Positions 1 through 9,760 of a DNA stretch of 64,000 nucleotides are shown here, in pieces. Source of the DNA: Montifringilla adamsi (lineage: Eukaryota > Chordata > Aves > Passeriformes > Passeridae); NCBI GenBank assembly GCA_017590115.1, contig JAGGNK010012559.1, forward strand, positions 5,460,818 through 5,524,817, read 5' to 3'. Position 1 is the stretch's first letter; the number at the start of each line of letters is the position of its first letter. The position numbers and the translations under genes are program-made. Under the pieces are notes generated by a model, which saw only the letters and a list, made by a program, of their open reading frames with translations, did not search any database and was not told the DNA's origin.

Positions 1-493
1 TTGCAACAGCAAAGAAAAAGGTGTTGATCCACAGCTCAAGAGAGGGTACAGTTCTTTCAAAAAACTCAGAATTTGGCGCCTCAAAGGTGATTATGAGGCA
101 CATTCTTGAGCTGGGACAACAACCCACAAGCCCAAACCTTTTATTTTTGCCAGCATGGGGAAGCAAGGCAAGGATGCAAATTCCCAGTGAAATCACTTTT
201 CTATTCTACTAAATACTGAACAGTTTGTTTCACATCCAGCCACCCTGCACAAAGGCAAGATTGAAGAGAATTGCTTTTGCAGGAAAAATTTGTCCTTGGT
301 TATTCTACAGATTAGACTTTCCACAGGTTAGAAGTGAACTCCTTTTCTAATTACCACAAATCCTTACTGCTTAGAAAAGAGAATTTGCCTTGGCAAAAAT
401 CAACATTTCTCTTCTTTGCACCCACTTTGCACCTTTCTCTACAGAACTGAAACCAGGAAATGCTGGTGATTCTGAACTGGTTGTGGCTCTTAC

Positions 494-2060
494 TTTAAGA
501 CAAGGTCATAAAGTTCTGGCATGGTCTTCTTTAAAACAAAGCTCTGGGTCTTGAAGTCCCTTTGTTTGTCAGCAAGGTAGAGAGGGTTAAACCACTCCAT
601 CAGGGAGTGATACAGCCCATAACGGAGGTTGCTGAAGGACAAAACACAGAGGGAAGAATTAGGCTTCAGTGGGGATTAAGAAGCAGTGGAAATTAAATTA
701 CTGGCTTCATTATTTTTCATCATTTGCAAGCACTACATTTCTCACACTGAACTCGGGGTTTTCTGCTGTTTGTCAAGCAGAGCCAGGAGGATTCACTGCT
801 CTCAAAGCAGAGCTCCCTGGCAGGGCTGTACCTCTCCCTGAGGGCTTCTCCCAGCTCTCCCACCAGGTCCCGGTGGGGCCCTGTATCCACAGAATTCCAG
901 TTCCAGGACACTGGTGACCCCCAGTTGGTGAAGCCCTCGTGGTGCTTGGTGGTCAGGACCACGTATCTGAGAGGAGAAAAGGACTTGGTTGGGATGGCAA
1001 AGGAACAAATGAGGTATTTCCCAGCCCCACTGCAAAGTCAGTCACTAAAACAGCAAGGCACTGGATAACCACCCTGCGAGGAGCCCTCTGTCACTGTCCC
1101 TTGGATTTAGAAGCAAATACAAGAATAAGAGAGGCTTTTAGTGGATTTTAATGCTGGGAAAGAATGAACAGTAAGTACTTAGCAAGGAGCAAGACCTGTA
1201 ATCTCCTCAGCATCCTGGGCATGACCCCTCAGGGATGCCCAGCACTGTTCAGGGACCCCCAATCCCTCAGGGATCCCCAGATTTGCCCCTCCCATCCCCT
1301 CAGAGACCCCTGCACCCTCTTGGGAACAGCCCCATATGCTTCCCAAGCTTTTCCATCCCCTCAGGGACCCCCAGACCCCCTCTTGTTCCCTCTGGGATGC
1401 TCTTCTATGTGCTCAGTGACCAGGGGCTCTCACTACCTCACAGATTCCCAGAAATGGCTCCTCCATCCCCTCAGGGACTCCCAGACCCAACATCCATCCC
1501 CTCAGGGATCCCCAACCATGGCATCCCCTCAGGGACCCACATCTCCTCAGGGACCCCCATCCCCTCAGGGACCCCTGGCCACGGCACTCATCCCCTCCAG
1601 GGAATCCCATCCCCTCATAGACCCCCATCCCCTCAGGGACCCCCGGCCATGCCACTCATCCCCTCAGGGACCCCCATCCCCTCAGGGAGCCCAGCTCTGG
1701 CCCTCCCGGCGCTGACCTGGCCCCGGCCCGCTGGAAGAGCTGTGCCCACTGCCGGGGCTGGAAGTCGTGGGCGGTGAAACGGGGCGCGAACTCCGCGTAG
1801 GTGGTGCCGGGCGGGAAGCGGCGGCGCACGAAGCGCTCGTAGGCGGCATCGTGCTGGCCCTGCCAGTGCCACCAGAACCACTCGGAGCCCCAGGCCGGCA
1901 CGGAGAACACCCCCCAGTGCACGAACACCCCCACCTTGGCCCGGTCGAACCAGGCCGGCAGCGGCCGCGCGTCCAGGCTGGCCCAGTCCGGGCGGTACCG
2001 GGGCTCGGCCAGGCCCGGGCCCAGCGCGGCCGCCACAGCGAGCAGGGCCAGCGCCGCCAT
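494..2060 (-). CDS. FUCA1: FUCA1, tissue alpha-L-fucosidase, 5' part (coding exons 1-3; gene continues left of the window)
   Basis: Lysosomal GH29 enzyme that removes terminal alpha-L-fucose from glycoconjugates. Exons on the minus strand are 1717..2060, 832..966 and 494..631. Both complete introns are GT-AG, a further GT donor follows 494, and phases agree (Arg split AG|A between exons 1 and 2). The 205 visible residues start with a hydrophobic signal peptide of about 18 residues ([18 protein letters not shown]), then [10 protein letters not shown], the family block [34 protein letters not shown] in exon 2, and [14 protein letters not shown] and TMPELYDLV in exon 3. The catalytic nucleophile is encoded by later exons outside the window. 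The start ATG (2058-2060) has context GGGGCCATGG inside a CpG island, a few bases from a CRE palindrome. The codon at the exon 2/3 junction reads Ser, where I recall Arg in mammals. Family identity is very firm. Confidence 0.95.
1205..1695. repeat. Degenerate minisatellite (CCCCTCAGGGACCCCCAT-like units) in FUCA1 intron 1
   Basis: The motif CCCTCAGGGA recurs more than fifteen times, with spacers of roughly 7-30 bp such as CCCCCATC. It fills most of the 750-bp intron 1 and reaches to about 20 bp from the exon 1 donor. The 10-bp core is itself nearly palindromic. Long open frames across it are a by-product of the repetition. Confidence 0.85.
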
Positions 2061-2130
2061 GGCCCCGTGACGTCACCCACGCCGCTGCTCCCCGGGGACC
2101 GCGGGTTCGAGACTGCGGCCCGACCGCTGC
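1700..2130. promoter_or_regulatory. CpG island at the FUCA1 5' end
   Basis: Dense CpG across FUCA1 exon 1 and the immediate upstream region, in contrast to the CpG-poor flanks. It fits a housekeeping-type promoter. The transcription start cannot be read precisely; it should lie within about 60 bp upstream of 2060. Confidence 0.65.
2067..2076. promoter_or_regulatory. Perfect CRE palindrome beside the FUCA1 start codon
   Basis: GTGACGTCAC, a 10-bp palindrome containing the full CREB/ATF site TGACGTCA, ends 6 bp upstream of the FUCA1 ATG. It lies in a GC-rich region, so it is probably in the core promoter or 5' UTR. It is not the lysosomal CLEAR motif (GTCACGTGAC), although it is similar in composition. 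Binding is inferred only. Confidence 0.6.
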
Positions 2131-2145
2131 CCGCGGGCACGGCGG

Positions 2146-2425
2146 GGAGTATCCCGGGGAGGGATGGAGGGACATCGGGGATAGCCCCAAACATCGGGGA
2201 ATATCCCGGGGAGGGATGGAGGGACATCGGGGATAGCCCCAAACATCGGGAAATATCCCAGGGAAGGGATGGAGGGACATCTGGGATAGCCCCAGACATC
2301 GGGGAACATCCCAGGGAAGGGATGGAGGGACATCGGGGATAGTCCAATAATTGGGGAATGTCCCAGGAAGGGATGGAAAGACACTGGGGAATATCCCGGG
2401 GAGGGATGGAGGGACATTGGGGACA
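2146..2425. repeat. About 52-bp minisatellite upstream of FUCA1
   Basis: Five or so units beginning GGGATGGAGGGACATCGGGG start at about 2161, 2213, 2266, 2319 and 2370, followed by a shorter unit of about 33 bp at 2403. Unit lengths are 51-53 bp with scattered substitutions, so the array is moderately old. It sits about 90 bp upstream of the FUCA1 start codon, so promoter spacing may vary with copy number. Confidence 0.85.
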
Positions 2426-2429
2426 ACCC

Positions 2430-2551
2430 AAACCATCCACCCTGTGCATCCCTGGAGTGGTGTCCAAACACTCCTGGAGCTCTGGCAGCCTCGGGGCTGT
2501 GCCCATTCCCTGGGGAGCCTGGGCAGTTCATCCTCTGGGACACAGGGCAGA
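2430..2551 (-). mobile_element. CR1 LINE 3' fragment
   Basis: Antisense copy of the CR1 tail: the segment with TGCCCATTCCCTGGGGAGCC is the complement of the CR1 segment seen in sense at about 60.6 kb. It abuts the minisatellite. Only the non-coding 3' end remains. Confidence 0.6.
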
Positions 2552-2957
2552 GTGCAAGGGCCTCGTGGCCATGCCCCAGCCAGGCTCATCCCTGTTGGAG
2601 GCATTTTGGGAGCTGGCAGGAGCCCAGCTGCTCCAGGTCACTGGTGAAGGGCCCTGTCCCACTTCATTGTCCATTCAGCTAAAAGTGCTGCTTTTGCGTA
2701 ATTTGCAGAAAAACAACCCCAATCAAGTTCCTCATGCTCAAAGTATCTGCCCCAGTTTGGGCTTAAACTTGTCACCTGGAGAACTTTGTACGCCAGGAAA
2801 GAAGAGGAAGAAAACCCTGGAAAATGGCTTGTATGTTTAATCACATAACATCCCACAAACACCCGTGTGGTTCGGTCAGTTCTCCTGAAACCTGCCTGAA
2901 GAAATGCGCTGCCTGCAAGGTCCTGTCTGCCCCAGCTCTGGCCAAGTCCTTAAGCCC

Positions 2958-3155
2958 CAGTGAGAGGTTGGAAAAGCCCTTCCAAGACCATCGAGTCCCA
3001 GCTGTGCCCAGTCCTCACTTTGTCACCAGCCCAGAGCACTGAGTGCCAGAGATGGGGACTCCAAACCTCCCTGGGCAGGCTCTTCCAAGCCTGACCACCT
3101 TTTCCATGAAGAAATTCCTGCTGATGTCCAACCTGAACCTCCCCTGGTGGGAGAT
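2958..3155 (-). mobile_element. CR1 LINE 3' fragment
   Basis: Reads as antisense CR1 tail with CAAGACCATCGAGTCCCAGC, CCTCCCTGGGCAGGCTCTTC and AAGAAATTCCTGCTGATGTC, all typical of the avian CR1 3' region. It lies in the FUCA1-CNR2 interval, directly next to a second copy. Confidence 0.7.
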
Positions 3156-3157
3156 GA

Positions 3158-3295
3158 TCACAGAATCATGGAATATCCTGGGCTGGAAGGGACACCCCAA
3201 GGATCATCCAGTCCTGGCCCCTGCACAGGACATCCCAACAATCCCAGCCTGTGCCTGGGAGCAAAGTCTGTGCACTTCATGTCCCAGCGTTGAAG
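3158..3295 (-). mobile_element. Second CR1 LINE 3' fragment
   Basis: Starts CACAGAATCATGGAATATCC and continues GGGCTGGAAGGGAC, the complement of the CR1 3' terminus, then diverges. It is placed end to end with the copy at 2958-3155, suggesting independent insertion or internal rearrangement. The rest of 2552-3426 has no recognisable gene and is probably CNR2 3' UTR and flank; an ATTAAA on the minus strand at 2836-2841 is a possible poly(A) signal. Confidence 0.7.
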
Positions 3296-3426
3296 GGTGA
3301 CATCAGCAGGAGCTGTCTCCACATCACAGCTGATCCCTCAACTCCCATCAGAAGAGAAAATAAAAAGAAAAGTGATCCAGACTGTTCCTTCCAGGCTGAG
3401 TGGGTGGATCTCCCAGCAGTGCCTCC

Positions 3427-4476
3427 CTACATGGTATGGGTGTCCTCGCAGACGGTCTCTATCACGGAGGACTTGTGGGTGCTCTCTGCTTCTGGGCTCT
3501 CCTCAGGGGCCTTCAGCTGCCTCCTGAAGTGGGAGAACACCCTCCTCAGGGAGGAGAAGAGCTCCTTGCTCCGCAGGGCGTAAATGATGGGGTTGACCAT
3601 GGAGTTGAGCAGGCAGAGGGTGCTGCAGAAGGCGAACACCTTGCGCAGGCGGTCGCTCAGCCTGCCGAAGATGCTGTAGATCATCAGCACGAGCACGGGG
3701 GACCAGCAGAGCATCAGGACAGCCAGCACCATGACCAGGGTCTTGGCCAGCATCACGTCCATCCTCATCCGGGTGTTTTGCTTCCCTGCCTGTGCCTGGT
3801 GCTTCTCCATGTAGGCCACGTGCTGGCGAGCCCTCCAGAGCACGTGGGCGTAGGCGTACACGATGCAGCCCAGCAGGACCACGACGAAGCAGAGCCAGCC
3901 CGACAGGTAATTGTCATCCACAAAGGGGAACAGCTCGGAGCAGGAGGAATCCAGCACGCAGCAGTTCCAGCCCAGCAGGGGCAGGCAAGCAATGGTGGCA
4001 CAGGTCACCCAGAGCACTGCCAGGGCTGTCCAGGCTCTTTTCCTGGTCATCAGGAGCTTGTACTCCGAGGGCCGGCTGATGGAGATGTAGCGGTCCAGGG
4101 CTGTGAGCAGCAGGCTGCTGAGGGAGGCAGAGAAGGATGTGTTCACCCCTCCCAGCTGCAGCAGGAACACCTCCTTGGAGAAACCAACCTCGTTGAACAC
4201 GTGGAAGTTCACGAAGCTGCAGACAAAGATGATGCTGGCCAGGATGTCAGCCAGGGCCAGGCTGCCGATGAAGAGGTAGGAAGGCTTCTTCCTGATCCCA
4301 GGGGATGAGAAAATCAGGTAGAGCACCAGGGAGTTCTCAAAAACACACATTGTCCCAAAGAGGCCACACAGGATGCCAATGCTTATCTTCTGTGCCTGCG
4401 TGCTGAGCACCATGAAGCACTCCATGGTGTTCCCACTGCACTTGGAGGCGTTTGCAGGTATCCTGCAGGAATCCAT
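3427..4476 (-). CDS. CNR2: CNR2, cannabinoid receptor 2
   Basis: Class A Gi/o-coupled GPCR for endocannabinoids, plasma membrane, mainly on immune cells in mammals. One uninterrupted coding exon gives 349 aa (human about 360), as expected for this family. Visible marks: N-glycosylation sequon in PANASKCSGN; TM2 KPSYLFIGSLALAD; TM3 end LLTALDRYISI with an intact DRY; extracellular loop 2 cysteines (NCCVLDSSCSELFP); TM6 LCWSPV (CWxP); TM7 NPIIYALRS (NPxxY). I chose the ATG at 4474-4476 because its context ATCACCATGG is near-ideal Kozak. The frame stays open nine codons further upstream, but that extension begins only with GTG. A strong splice acceptor lies at 4543-4544, so a non-coding 5' exon is expected upstream. 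It could be confused with CNR1, but the short N-terminus and the sequence around TM1-TM2 fit CNR2. Confidence 0.95.
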   Translation of the reverse strand: MDSCRIPANASKCSGNTMECFMVLSTQAQKISIGILCGLFGTMCVFENSLVLYLIFSSPGIRKKPSYLFIGSLALADILASIIFVCSFVNFHVFNEVGFSKEVFLLQLGGVNTSFSASLSSLLLTALDRYISISRPSEYKLLMTRKRAWTALAVLWVTCATIACLPLLGWNCCVLDSSCSELFPFVDDNYLSGWLCFVVVLLGCIVYAYAHVLWRARQHVAYMEKHQAQAGKQNTRMRMDVMLAKTLVMVLAVLMLCWSPVLVLMIYSIFGRLSDRLRKVFAFCSTLCLLNSMVNPIIYALRSKELFSSLRRVFSHFRRQLKAPEESPEAESTHKSSVIETVCEDTHTM

Positions 4477-4542
4477 GGTGATTACCTGGAGCTGGGAGCT
4501 CACAGAGAGCCTTCTGCTTCCTTCTGCACTTCTTCAGATGCT
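4477..4542 (-). other. CNR2: CNR2 5' UTR part of the coding exon, with predicted splice acceptor
   Basis: On the minus strand CACCTCCACCTTTTTCAG precedes position 4542, a good pyrimidine-rich acceptor 66 nt before the ATG. This supports the known organisation of CNR2, with the whole coding region in one exon and separate upstream non-coding exon(s). I could not place the upstream exon. Confidence 0.5.
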
Positions 4543-7500
4543 CTGAAAAAGGTGGAGGTGAAGAGGACTTAAGCAATGAATTCACCCCAGACACTTCCCT
4601 CCCTTTACAGGGAAGCAAGCAAAATGAAATCAGCCCACAGAGAGCTGCTTTCAGGTCCACAGCCCAAATGCTGGAACCAAGTTCCATGCTTTTCCCAGGT
4701 TTTGTCCCACTGGTTGTTTGTCTGAGACCCATTTCCCACAGCCCAGGGGCACTCTGGCTGTACCACCCCGGTGGTACACCACAAGAGGGAAGCAGCAACG
4801 CTGAAAATTGTACAAATCCTGAGCCAGCTCTTAATACTCCTCCAGGATTCACTGCTCAGGGCCCACGGAACAGGACCCCGCTTCCCAAAAGATTCCAGGA
4901 TCCCTCATGCAGACAATGGGATCGTGAGTTCCCTCTGCTGGAGGACAGCACTGAGCTGACAGCGTTCCCTTTCCCCCAGAACAAACAAGTCACTGTCCCT
5001 CGCTGCCCTGGGCTCTCTTGTGACAGAGGAAATGTCCCAAACACACGAGGCACGGCCAGGATGTGTGACAGCCACAGAGCAGGGGCAGGGCTGTGGGTTC
5101 CAGCCACCTCTGCCACCCCACCTCTGGCTCCCCTGCCTGCTGTGTGAAATTCAGCTGCTGCTGGAGGTGACAACAGCCAGCACTGCCCAGCAAACCTCTG
5201 TGCGTGACATCTCAGCAGGGATGGGTTTATAAAACATGGGTTTTATAATGGCCTGGGGACTTCCTTCCCCACTGATTCCCCCAACACTCATCTCTCTTCC
5301 TGTGTTTCAGGAGTTGCAAAATACTCCAAATGACTCGAGAGGCTGCCCAGGAGGTGACAGAGAAGAGCCCCAGCCCCACATTTGACTCCTGCTGCCTGTC
5401 AGGGCTGGGGCAGCAGTGGCTGCAGGGAGTTCAGTGCAGGTTTCAGGCAGAGCAGGGCAATCCTGACTGGGATTTCTTGGTGTTCCAGGCTGGAGGAGTC
5501 CTGGACTTTGGGCTGATGTGTGGCTGGGTGTTGCAGCAAGCTGCCCTCCTCTTACATCAGGCTCTTGCATGGGGTAACAACGCAGGGGCAGGATGTTGCC
5601 CTCTGATCTCAGCGCTCTCGTTTCCTGCAGCCCTTCCCAGGAACACCTCACAGGCAGCAGGAATTACCAGCTGCTGTTATTAGACCTGACAACATCCCTC
5701 CCTCTGGAGAGAGATGGATTTAGCAGACAGATGGACTTCTCATATAGCAGGGCTCACCAGGGACCAACTGCCTCGAGTTTCCAAACCTCCCCAGCCAAAC
5801 TCCAGCATCCAAACCAAGACATTTCTTCATTAAGCAGTTTCCAGCATCACCTTGGCATCCATTACCTGCAGCCAGCATTCCCAGGACCATCATAAATCCT
5901 CAAACCTGCAGTTGTGCAATATCCAACTAACATCCTTAGGAGCCTGGAAACCACTGAACACCAGGCAAGGGAGTGAAGGCAGCAAAATGCCATCCCTGAT
6001 GTTATGCTGCTAGGGGAGAGAACCTGCTTATAATGTTAAAATAACTCCTGTGCTGCCTGTCCTGGCCCAGCTCTGTCCACTAAGCTGAAAAAACTCAGAT
6101 AAGCCTCAGGTTCAAAGTCTGTGCTGGGCTCACAGCAATCAGCCAGCCCTGATCTTCCTTTCCCTGTTCTGTCTCAGGCTGAATGACAAGGACAGATCTC
6201 TGCTCCCCAGACCCTCCTTGCAGCTCCTGTGTCCATGAGGGAAGGACAGAGCTTGCTCCAGCAAAAGGTCTCCTCTGCACGAGCGTGAAAACACAGGCAG
6301 TGCCAAGAGCTCCTCTCCTTGCACTGCCTGTCCCTCGTTTTTTTGCTTTTTTGGCCACAAAGCTGCTTTTTCCTGCCCAGGGGACATTTTCCTCTTGTCA
6401 GATGGGCCCCTAGATTTGTATGACCGTGGCCTCTGCCCCCTGCCTGGCTTAGCTCCTGGGAAAAGTGCCAGCCCATATGTGGTTCCTGGGAGAGAGCTGA
6501 CCTGCAGCATCCTCCGTGGGGCAAATCCCACCTCCAGGGTGGAAACCCCCTTTCCAAGAGCAGCATCTCCAACTCCTCGAGAATTCCAGCCCCAGGCACG
6601 GCTGTGCATCCAGCCTGGCAAGCCCAGGGAGTCCCATGGGCTGACAGCTCAGCTCAACAAGAAAGAGCCAAGTGCCTTCTGGCCCTCCTTTAGCTGCCAG
6701 GGCTGTGGCACACAGGGGCTGGTTCCCTGGAAGTGCAGCAGCTGAGCCTGAGCTTCTGCACAGGATGAACTCTCTGATCACAGCACAGCATCTCCTGCCA
6801 GCAGGAAGGCCCAGGGTAGGGAATATTTTGCCAAAATAACGTGTCCTTGCAATAGGGAACCCCCCAGCAACAAGAGCAGAGCCCCAGCAAACAACAGTGA
6901 ATGAATGAGGAGTGAGTTACTAGGAAAAGAACCCAGATAAGATACTTGGGAATGCAACACATTCCTGATACAGCCCCAGTGACTGCAAAGTGAAAGCTCC
7001 TCTCCCATCAGATCTGCTTCGAGCCTGCTCACTCCAGCCTAATAGCTCCAACTGGCTTTGGGGGAAATTAAATTTACAAATGAAGAAGTCCTTTTCCTCC
7101 TCAGCTCCTCGCTGTGACTGATTCCAGCTGTTGGGCTGGCGGTGCCCTGCAGCAGCAGCACCATCCCTGCTCCACTTGGGATGGCTCCTGCCTTCACAGA
7201 GCCATCACAGCATCCTGCTGATTAAAAAGTTATGTACCACTTGCTTAGATAATGTAAAATTAAATTTTCCTGCTGCAATCAGCCAGTGCATTGTGCCTGC
7301 AGCACTCTGAAAGCGCTGCTCTTGAATATTTCATGTTCAGAATATCTGAGAGTTTTGAGCTTTGCAGTATAAGAAAATGTCTTAAATGATCACCTACTAC
7401 GAACAAGTGTGGTGATTTATGCAAAAAATTGTCACTAATGCTTGCAAATTGCACTTGCTGAACAAGCAAAAAGTATCTTTTGCTTTACAAACATTTCAGT

Positions 7501-7854
7501 TTATATGTGATTTCCTGGTTTAGTTGCAGAAGTTTTTCCATTATTTTGGAATTAGCTGTTCACCCTGGTTTGTCCTGACCACATTAAATGACACTGAGTG
7601 GAATTCCCTCCCTGATGTAAGACCTGTCTGCCTCAAATGTCACACTGAAGATTATTTGATTATTTATCAGCTCTGCCCATGTGCGACTGCCTGAGGGGAC
7701 AGTGAAACCCAGGATGGGGTGGGTGCAGAGCAGCTGCAAGTGCCAGTTTGGGTACAAAGCAGGGCAAACCAGAGCTGCTCTCACTGCACCAAAACCATCA
7801 TAAACACTGAACTCAGCATCACATCCCCATAAGACATCTGGAAATACCTTTGAC

Positions 7855-8080
7855 AGAGAATCAGGGAATGCTTTGGGCTGGAAGGGACCTTAAAGCCCAT
7901 CCAGTGCCATCCTTCCACTGTCCCAGGGTGCTTCAAACCCCATCCAACCTGGCCTTGGGCACTGCCAGGGATCCAGGGGCAGCCACAGCTGCTCTGGGCA
8001 CCCTGTGCCCAGGCCTCCCCACCCTCCCAGGGAAGGATTTCTTGGAACCCAATACCCCTTGTCCTGTCACTCCAGTTCCA
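7855..8080 (-). mobile_element. CR1 LINE 3' fragment
   Basis: Antisense CR1 tail: AATGCTTTGGGCTGGAAGGG, then CCATCCAACCTGGCCTTGGG, then GGGAAGGATTTCTTGGAACC. It is about 225 bp and one of the longer CR1 remnants here. Confidence 0.8.
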
Positions 8081-9469
8081 ACATGAAAAATTCCCAAAAT
8101 CAGCTGTAAAGAGTTAACCCACAGTCTGCTATGAAGCACTTACCTTTCATCTTCTCCTTAAGAAAGGATCCATCCTAAAAACCAGTTTCCCACCCTCTGT
8201 TACACATTGCCTTGCAGTTTACCCCAAAGAGCTGACAGAGAATCCCAGGAATCTCCCGTGCAGCAGAGAATCTCCATCCCAGCCTGCCCTGTGCATGGCA
8301 GCGCCGAGGGCTCTCAGGGGTGATCTGTTCCAGTGTGAAAAAAGGGCCCAGGGCTGCAGGATGCTGTGGGTCAGCAAACACAAACCACTCACCTCCCCAC
8401 CGATGCTCTGGGGCTTCCCATCGCTCCGGCTCTCAGGGCAGCTGCTGCAGCTGCGGACAGCGCCTGCTTCCCTCTCCTCTCACGGCACTTCTGGTTTCGT
8501 CTGGGTTTGCTGAACCATTCTGGTTTATTCCCCTGGGTTGGAAATCCATCAGTGTGAATCCTTCCTCTGCTTCCTTGCTCTCTGTCACATTCTTTCGGAG
8601 AAAGTGTGTCGAGTTTTTTTTCCTTTCTCCCTTCTCCTCTGGGTGTTGTGTTCTGCTGCCTGCTCGTGCCACATCTACAACCACCCAAACCCTCCGGCTC
8701 GCTGAAATTGTCCTCCCAGTCCCTCTCATTTGTCCATGTAGCTGCAGAGTTTGAGGCAAGAGACATTCAGGTTCTTCTCCTGATTTCTCTGGGAACACGG
8801 AAAAGTATGGGGAGGAAAGAAGCAAGGAGGCAGACGTGAAAAAATCTGGATGTACCTGGTTGTGTGCAGGTCTAAGGGCAAGCTCAGAAATCTACTGTCT
8901 GCCTGCAGCTCCACGAGCAGCACAAATCTCAACTGTGCCCCTCAATTTCTCTGTACACAGTCCGCTCATGCCAGAGGAACGAGGTGATTTTCTCTCTTCA
9001 AGCGGAAGGAAAATGCCTTCAGGTCTTCAGCTACACAATCCCTGTGGTCAGAGGGGTGCAGAGGCTGTGGTCGCTGCTGTACCTGCTCCCATCCATCCTT
9101 CCTCCAGTGACCACTTCCCCCTCGGCTGGGCAGCAGTCTGGGGCTGGGCTGTGCTGGTGTCTCTGGAAAGCAGGGACAGCTTTCCCTGCCGGGTGATACC
9201 AGGGACAATATCACCGTGTCAGGGGGGACAGGCAAGCTGGCCCCAAATCCCAAAGGAGCTGGCCACATTGTAGCTGGATGTAACCACACAGGCTGTAGTG
9301 AGGAGCCTTGGAAGCGAAGCAAAGATGGGATCTTTACCCCTTGGATGCTCCTTACCTCGCTCTGCCACCCACAGGGCGACCCCACGGCCCCATCCCAGCA
9401 CCAGCACCTCGGTTCTCCAGCTGGGAACTCAACTTTCCCTCCTGCTGGGATCCCAGCTCCCTCATTCGG

Positions 9470-9760
9470 TGGCATCACGAGCGGTTACACCTCGTCCTCT
9501 CCAAATCCAAATCCCGCTTTGCCCCCTTCCCCTGGGGCAGCGTGTGCGGCTCAGGGGTTCGGCAGCAGCCGCCGGAGCTCAGCGGTGCTCGGCTGCCCTC
9601 TCCAGGGAAGCCCGGACAGCGCCCGGGGAAGGCTTGAGAAGGAGGCAGAACTGGGAACTCAGCGCTTCCTCCTGGCCCCCGGCCGGGAAAAGGGGGTTCC
9701 CTGGCTCTGCAGGGACCTGCCCGACCCTTCCGGGGCTGGGAGGGGGACTGGAAACCACTG
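9470..9760. promoter_or_regulatory. Isolated GC/CpG-rich patch without an assigned gene
   Basis: CpG density rises locally (for example GCAGCCGCCGGAGCTCAGCG) in otherwise CpG-poor intergenic DNA about 5 kb upstream of the CNR2 coding exon. It could be a CNR2 promoter or first exon, an enhancer, or chance composition. No TATA box or clear exon is visible. Confidence 0.25.

Noticed and set aside
1633..2604. Minus-strand open frames of 274-323 residues across the FUCA1 5' end
   Set aside because: They run through the 52-bp minisatellite and CpG island; the repetitive Pro-Ser-Ile-Pro peptide is a product of tandem repetition. The true FUCA1 exon 1 is in another frame.
3400..4308. 302-residue plus-strand open frame antisense to CNR2
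   Set aside because: It is a shadow of the GC-rich CNR2 coding exon, starts and ends without regard to splice or promoter signals, and its product is low-complexity His/Gln/Glu-rich text.
4477..4503. Nine-codon N-terminal extension of CNR2
   Set aside because: It begins with GTG rather than ATG, while the next ATG has a near-perfect Kozak context and fits the family length.
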